From NCBI RefSeq assembly GCF_022565475.1, contig NZ_JAIUMR010000008.1, positions 82,415-146,414 on the forward strand: a stretch of DNA of 64,000 bases, in the 5' to 3' direction. Shown piece by piece: positions 62,690 to 64,000 of the stretch. A model generated the notes under the pieces. It was not told the DNA's origin and searched no databases. It was given only the letters and a program-made list of their open reading frames with translations. Made by a program: the position numbers and the translations under genes. Each line of letters opens with the position of its first letter. The stretch's first letter is position 1. The stretch is from Aliidiomarina sp. GTDB taxonomy: Bacteria > Pseudomonadota > Gammaproteobacteria > Enterobacterales > Alteromonadaceae.

Positions 62690-62738
62690 TTGCCTGCGTT
62701 GCTGTGAACACAGAAAACTGCGCACCTTAAACCTAGCG

Positions 62739-63881
62739 CTATTGCATATCCCGTTTCAAACTAGAGTTCTGCTGTAAGATTTCACTCAAGTACTTGGAGC
62801 CGTGCTGTTCTGCGAATTTGACCGCTTTTTCTGACGCATTTAAAGCGGCTGTATGGTTATCATTCATGGTGTAAGCCGTTGCTAGGCTATCCCATAATAT
62901 TTCCGAGTACGGGAACGATTGTATACCTGCCTCTAAGATTTCAACGCCCCAAGCGAGTTGGCCTTCATAGGCTGCTTTTAGTCCGTAAACATTGTACTGA
63001 TGGACTGACATCGGCAGGTTGTAGTCAGTAATTTCAGCGTAGTCTGCATAATAACTGTGGAGCTGCTCGAGCGATTTAACCTCGATCTGAGGAACCGCAT
63101 TGAAGCCCCGAAAGACCGATCGAAGTCCCATTACATTGCCAATTAACGGTGTTGAGTCATGTGTTTCATCAGGAAACCGACGCAGTTCCCATGTTACGTT
63201 GGTGCTAGTCAGTTTTCCGAGCGCTGCTTCCAAATAATCAAAGCCCTCGGCCATTTCGTCCGGCTCACTGGCCATACTTGCAAACCAGCGAACCTTGGCA
63301 CTTTCTGCAGTTAGGTTGGCTAAATCATTCAGAATAGCAAAATCGTCCCACCACAAACTGGGGCTGATTGAAATGGCTGCTTGTATGTCATCCGTGTGAT
63401 TTATAGCTAAGTACGCTGAATATAATCCGGAAAGCGAATGCCCAGTAACAGTGATATGCGACGCAATCCGATAGTCTTCACGCAGCTTGGGTAGCAATTC
63501 TTTAAACAAGAATTTTGTGTAGTTTTCCGCACCACCCGAGCGACCGGCGAACTGTTCTAATTCTGTCTGGGTGAAATTCAATAGTCGACTATTCGCACTG
63601 ACACCGACCACGATCATGTCAGGAGTTTCAGCAAAAGTGCTCATAAACTCAATGTTGCCGGCAATGTGATTAAACTGTGTTGAGCCATCCATGACCAAAA
63701 GCAACGGATATTCATAGTCTGACGAATGCCCATAGGTTTCAGGTAACGCCACCCTGACGGTTGTCACTTCACCCAGTCGCTCAGAATAAAATTGAAATGA
63801 CGTGCTTGCAGCGCACACTGAAGAAAAAAGAAAGACTGAGAGGATTAGTGCTTTCATTAGCACTTTGAAAAATTTGCACAC
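62739..63881 (-). CDS. Putative esterase, IroE/Fes-like alpha/beta hydrolase
   Basis: 380-residue secreted alpha/beta hydrolase. Signal peptide (MKALILSVFLFSSVCAAS). Nucleophile elbow GHSLSGLYSAYLA (about 145-155); LLLVMDGSTQFNHIAGN and ISPSLWWDD are typical of the putative-esterase family that includes siderophore esterases. The last ~110 residues (YNVYGLKAAYEGQLAWGVEILEAGIQ) form TPR-like helices, an extra domain. Start: GTG 63881 with AAAGG upstream; ATG 63857 is an alternative giving a tidier signal peptide. Substrate unknown. Confidence 0.82.
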   Translation of the reverse strand: MCKFFKVLMKALILSVFLFSSVCAASTSFQFYSERLGEVTTVRVALPETYGHSSDYEYPLLLVMDGSTQFNHIAGNIEFMSTFAETPDMIVVGVSANSRLLNFTQTELEQFAGRSGGAENYTKFLFKELLPKLREDYRIASHITVTGHSLSGLYSAYLAINHTDDIQAAISISPSLWWDDFAILNDLANLTAESAKVRWFASMASEPDEMAEGFDYLEAALGKLTSTNVTWELRRFPDETHDSTPLIGNVMGLRSVFRGFNAVPQIEVKSLEQLHSYYADYAEITDYNLPMSVHQYNVYGLKAAYEGQLAWGVEILEAGIQSFPYSEILWDSLATAYTMNDNHTAALNASEKAVKFAEQHGSKYLSEILQQNSSLKRDMQ

Positions 63882-63970
63882 GCTAATTTACCTTTGGCGT
63901 TACTTTTAGAGGGAGTTGAAGCGTAACACAGTGCAGCGGAGTGAAACCAAGTATTGCTGAGATTTGAGAT

Positions 63971-64000
63971 TGGTGGCCCCTCCCAGATTTGAACTGGGGA
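63971..64000 (-). tRNA. tRNA 3' end, possibly tRNA-Met (elongator)
   Basis: On the minus strand the last 30 bases read as a tRNA 3' end: T arm CCCAG-TTCAAAT-CTGGG, then the acceptor strand AGGGGCC, discriminator A and encoded CCA. The matching 5' half (expected GGCCCCT...) lies outside the window, so the anticodon cannot be read. The acceptor GGCCCCT/AGGGGCC with A discriminator is like elongator tRNA-Met of related bacteria; this assignment is tentative. Confidence 0.85.

Overview
The window looks like a chromosomal segment of a marine gammaproteobacterium, most likely Idiomarinaceae (Idiomarina, Pseudidiomarina or Aliidiomarina). This rests on ispA-dxs facing pgpA-thiL-nusB-ribH, yajC-secD-secF, TIGR03545/TIGR03546 genes and a YqhD-type dehydrogenase, together with many secreted peptidases, BCCT/NSS solute transporters and mid-range base composition. 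Taxonomy is inferred from gene content only. No integrase, transposase, phage gene or CRISPR array is visible.

Region by region. 1-7.1 kb: isoprenoid synthesis (end of ispA, then dxs) converges through a bidirectional terminator on the minus-strand housekeeping run ribH-nusB-thiL-pgpA; next come an acyltransferase, a DUF3014 protein and yaaA. 7.1-11.3 kb: Sec auxiliary operon yajC-secD-secF and a divergent TRIC-family channel. 11.4-14.9 kb: TIGR03546/TIGR03545 pair and hemH. 14.9-19.8 kb: a RimK-like ATP-grasp ligase with a GNAT gene, separated by a small three-copy repeat; yqhD; a cysteine synthase-like enzyme; and a cold-shock gene with a long leader. 19.9-28.4 kb: a channel/RCK protein with an RND efflux pump and its adaptor, then a BetT-like BCCT carrier. 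28.4-28.7 kb: a composite 310-bp repeat element (two 130-bp direct repeats, each with an internal inverted repeat, bracketed by a 24-bp inverted repeat).

28.7-42 kb is a peptide- and envelope-oriented accessory region: YggN-like DUF2884 protein, M49-like metallopeptidase lipoprotein, a compact gamma-glutamylcyclotransferase/amidoligase/UbiA-prenyltransferase operon, three tandem paralogous helical-repeat lipoproteins downstream of an M28 aminopeptidase, and an amidase lipoprotein. 42-49.6 kb is an anaerobic respiration cluster: a tetrathionate-reductase-like operon (ttrBCA order), a divergent porin, and a dihaem cytochrome c peroxidase. All three transcription units carry an FNR-like box placed 31-32 bp (centre to centre) from a -10 element, the class II FNR geometry, so they probably form one oxygen-responsive regulon.

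49.9-64 kb: Sel1-repeat protein; a second BCCT carrier followed by a cNMP/CBS/DUF294 protein and a DnaQ-like exonuclease; an unrecognised Gly-rich lipoprotein; an NSS transporter; YccF; an OsmC-YcaO fusion next to an SQR-like flavoprotein; an esterase; and the 3' end of a tRNA at the window edge.

The best candidates for undescribed biology are the gGCT-amidoligase-UbiA operon, the triplicated lipoprotein array with its M28 peptidase, the composite 310-bp repeat, and the shared FNR architecture of the ttr-like/porin/peroxidase cluster. All domain calls are by eye; no database search was run.
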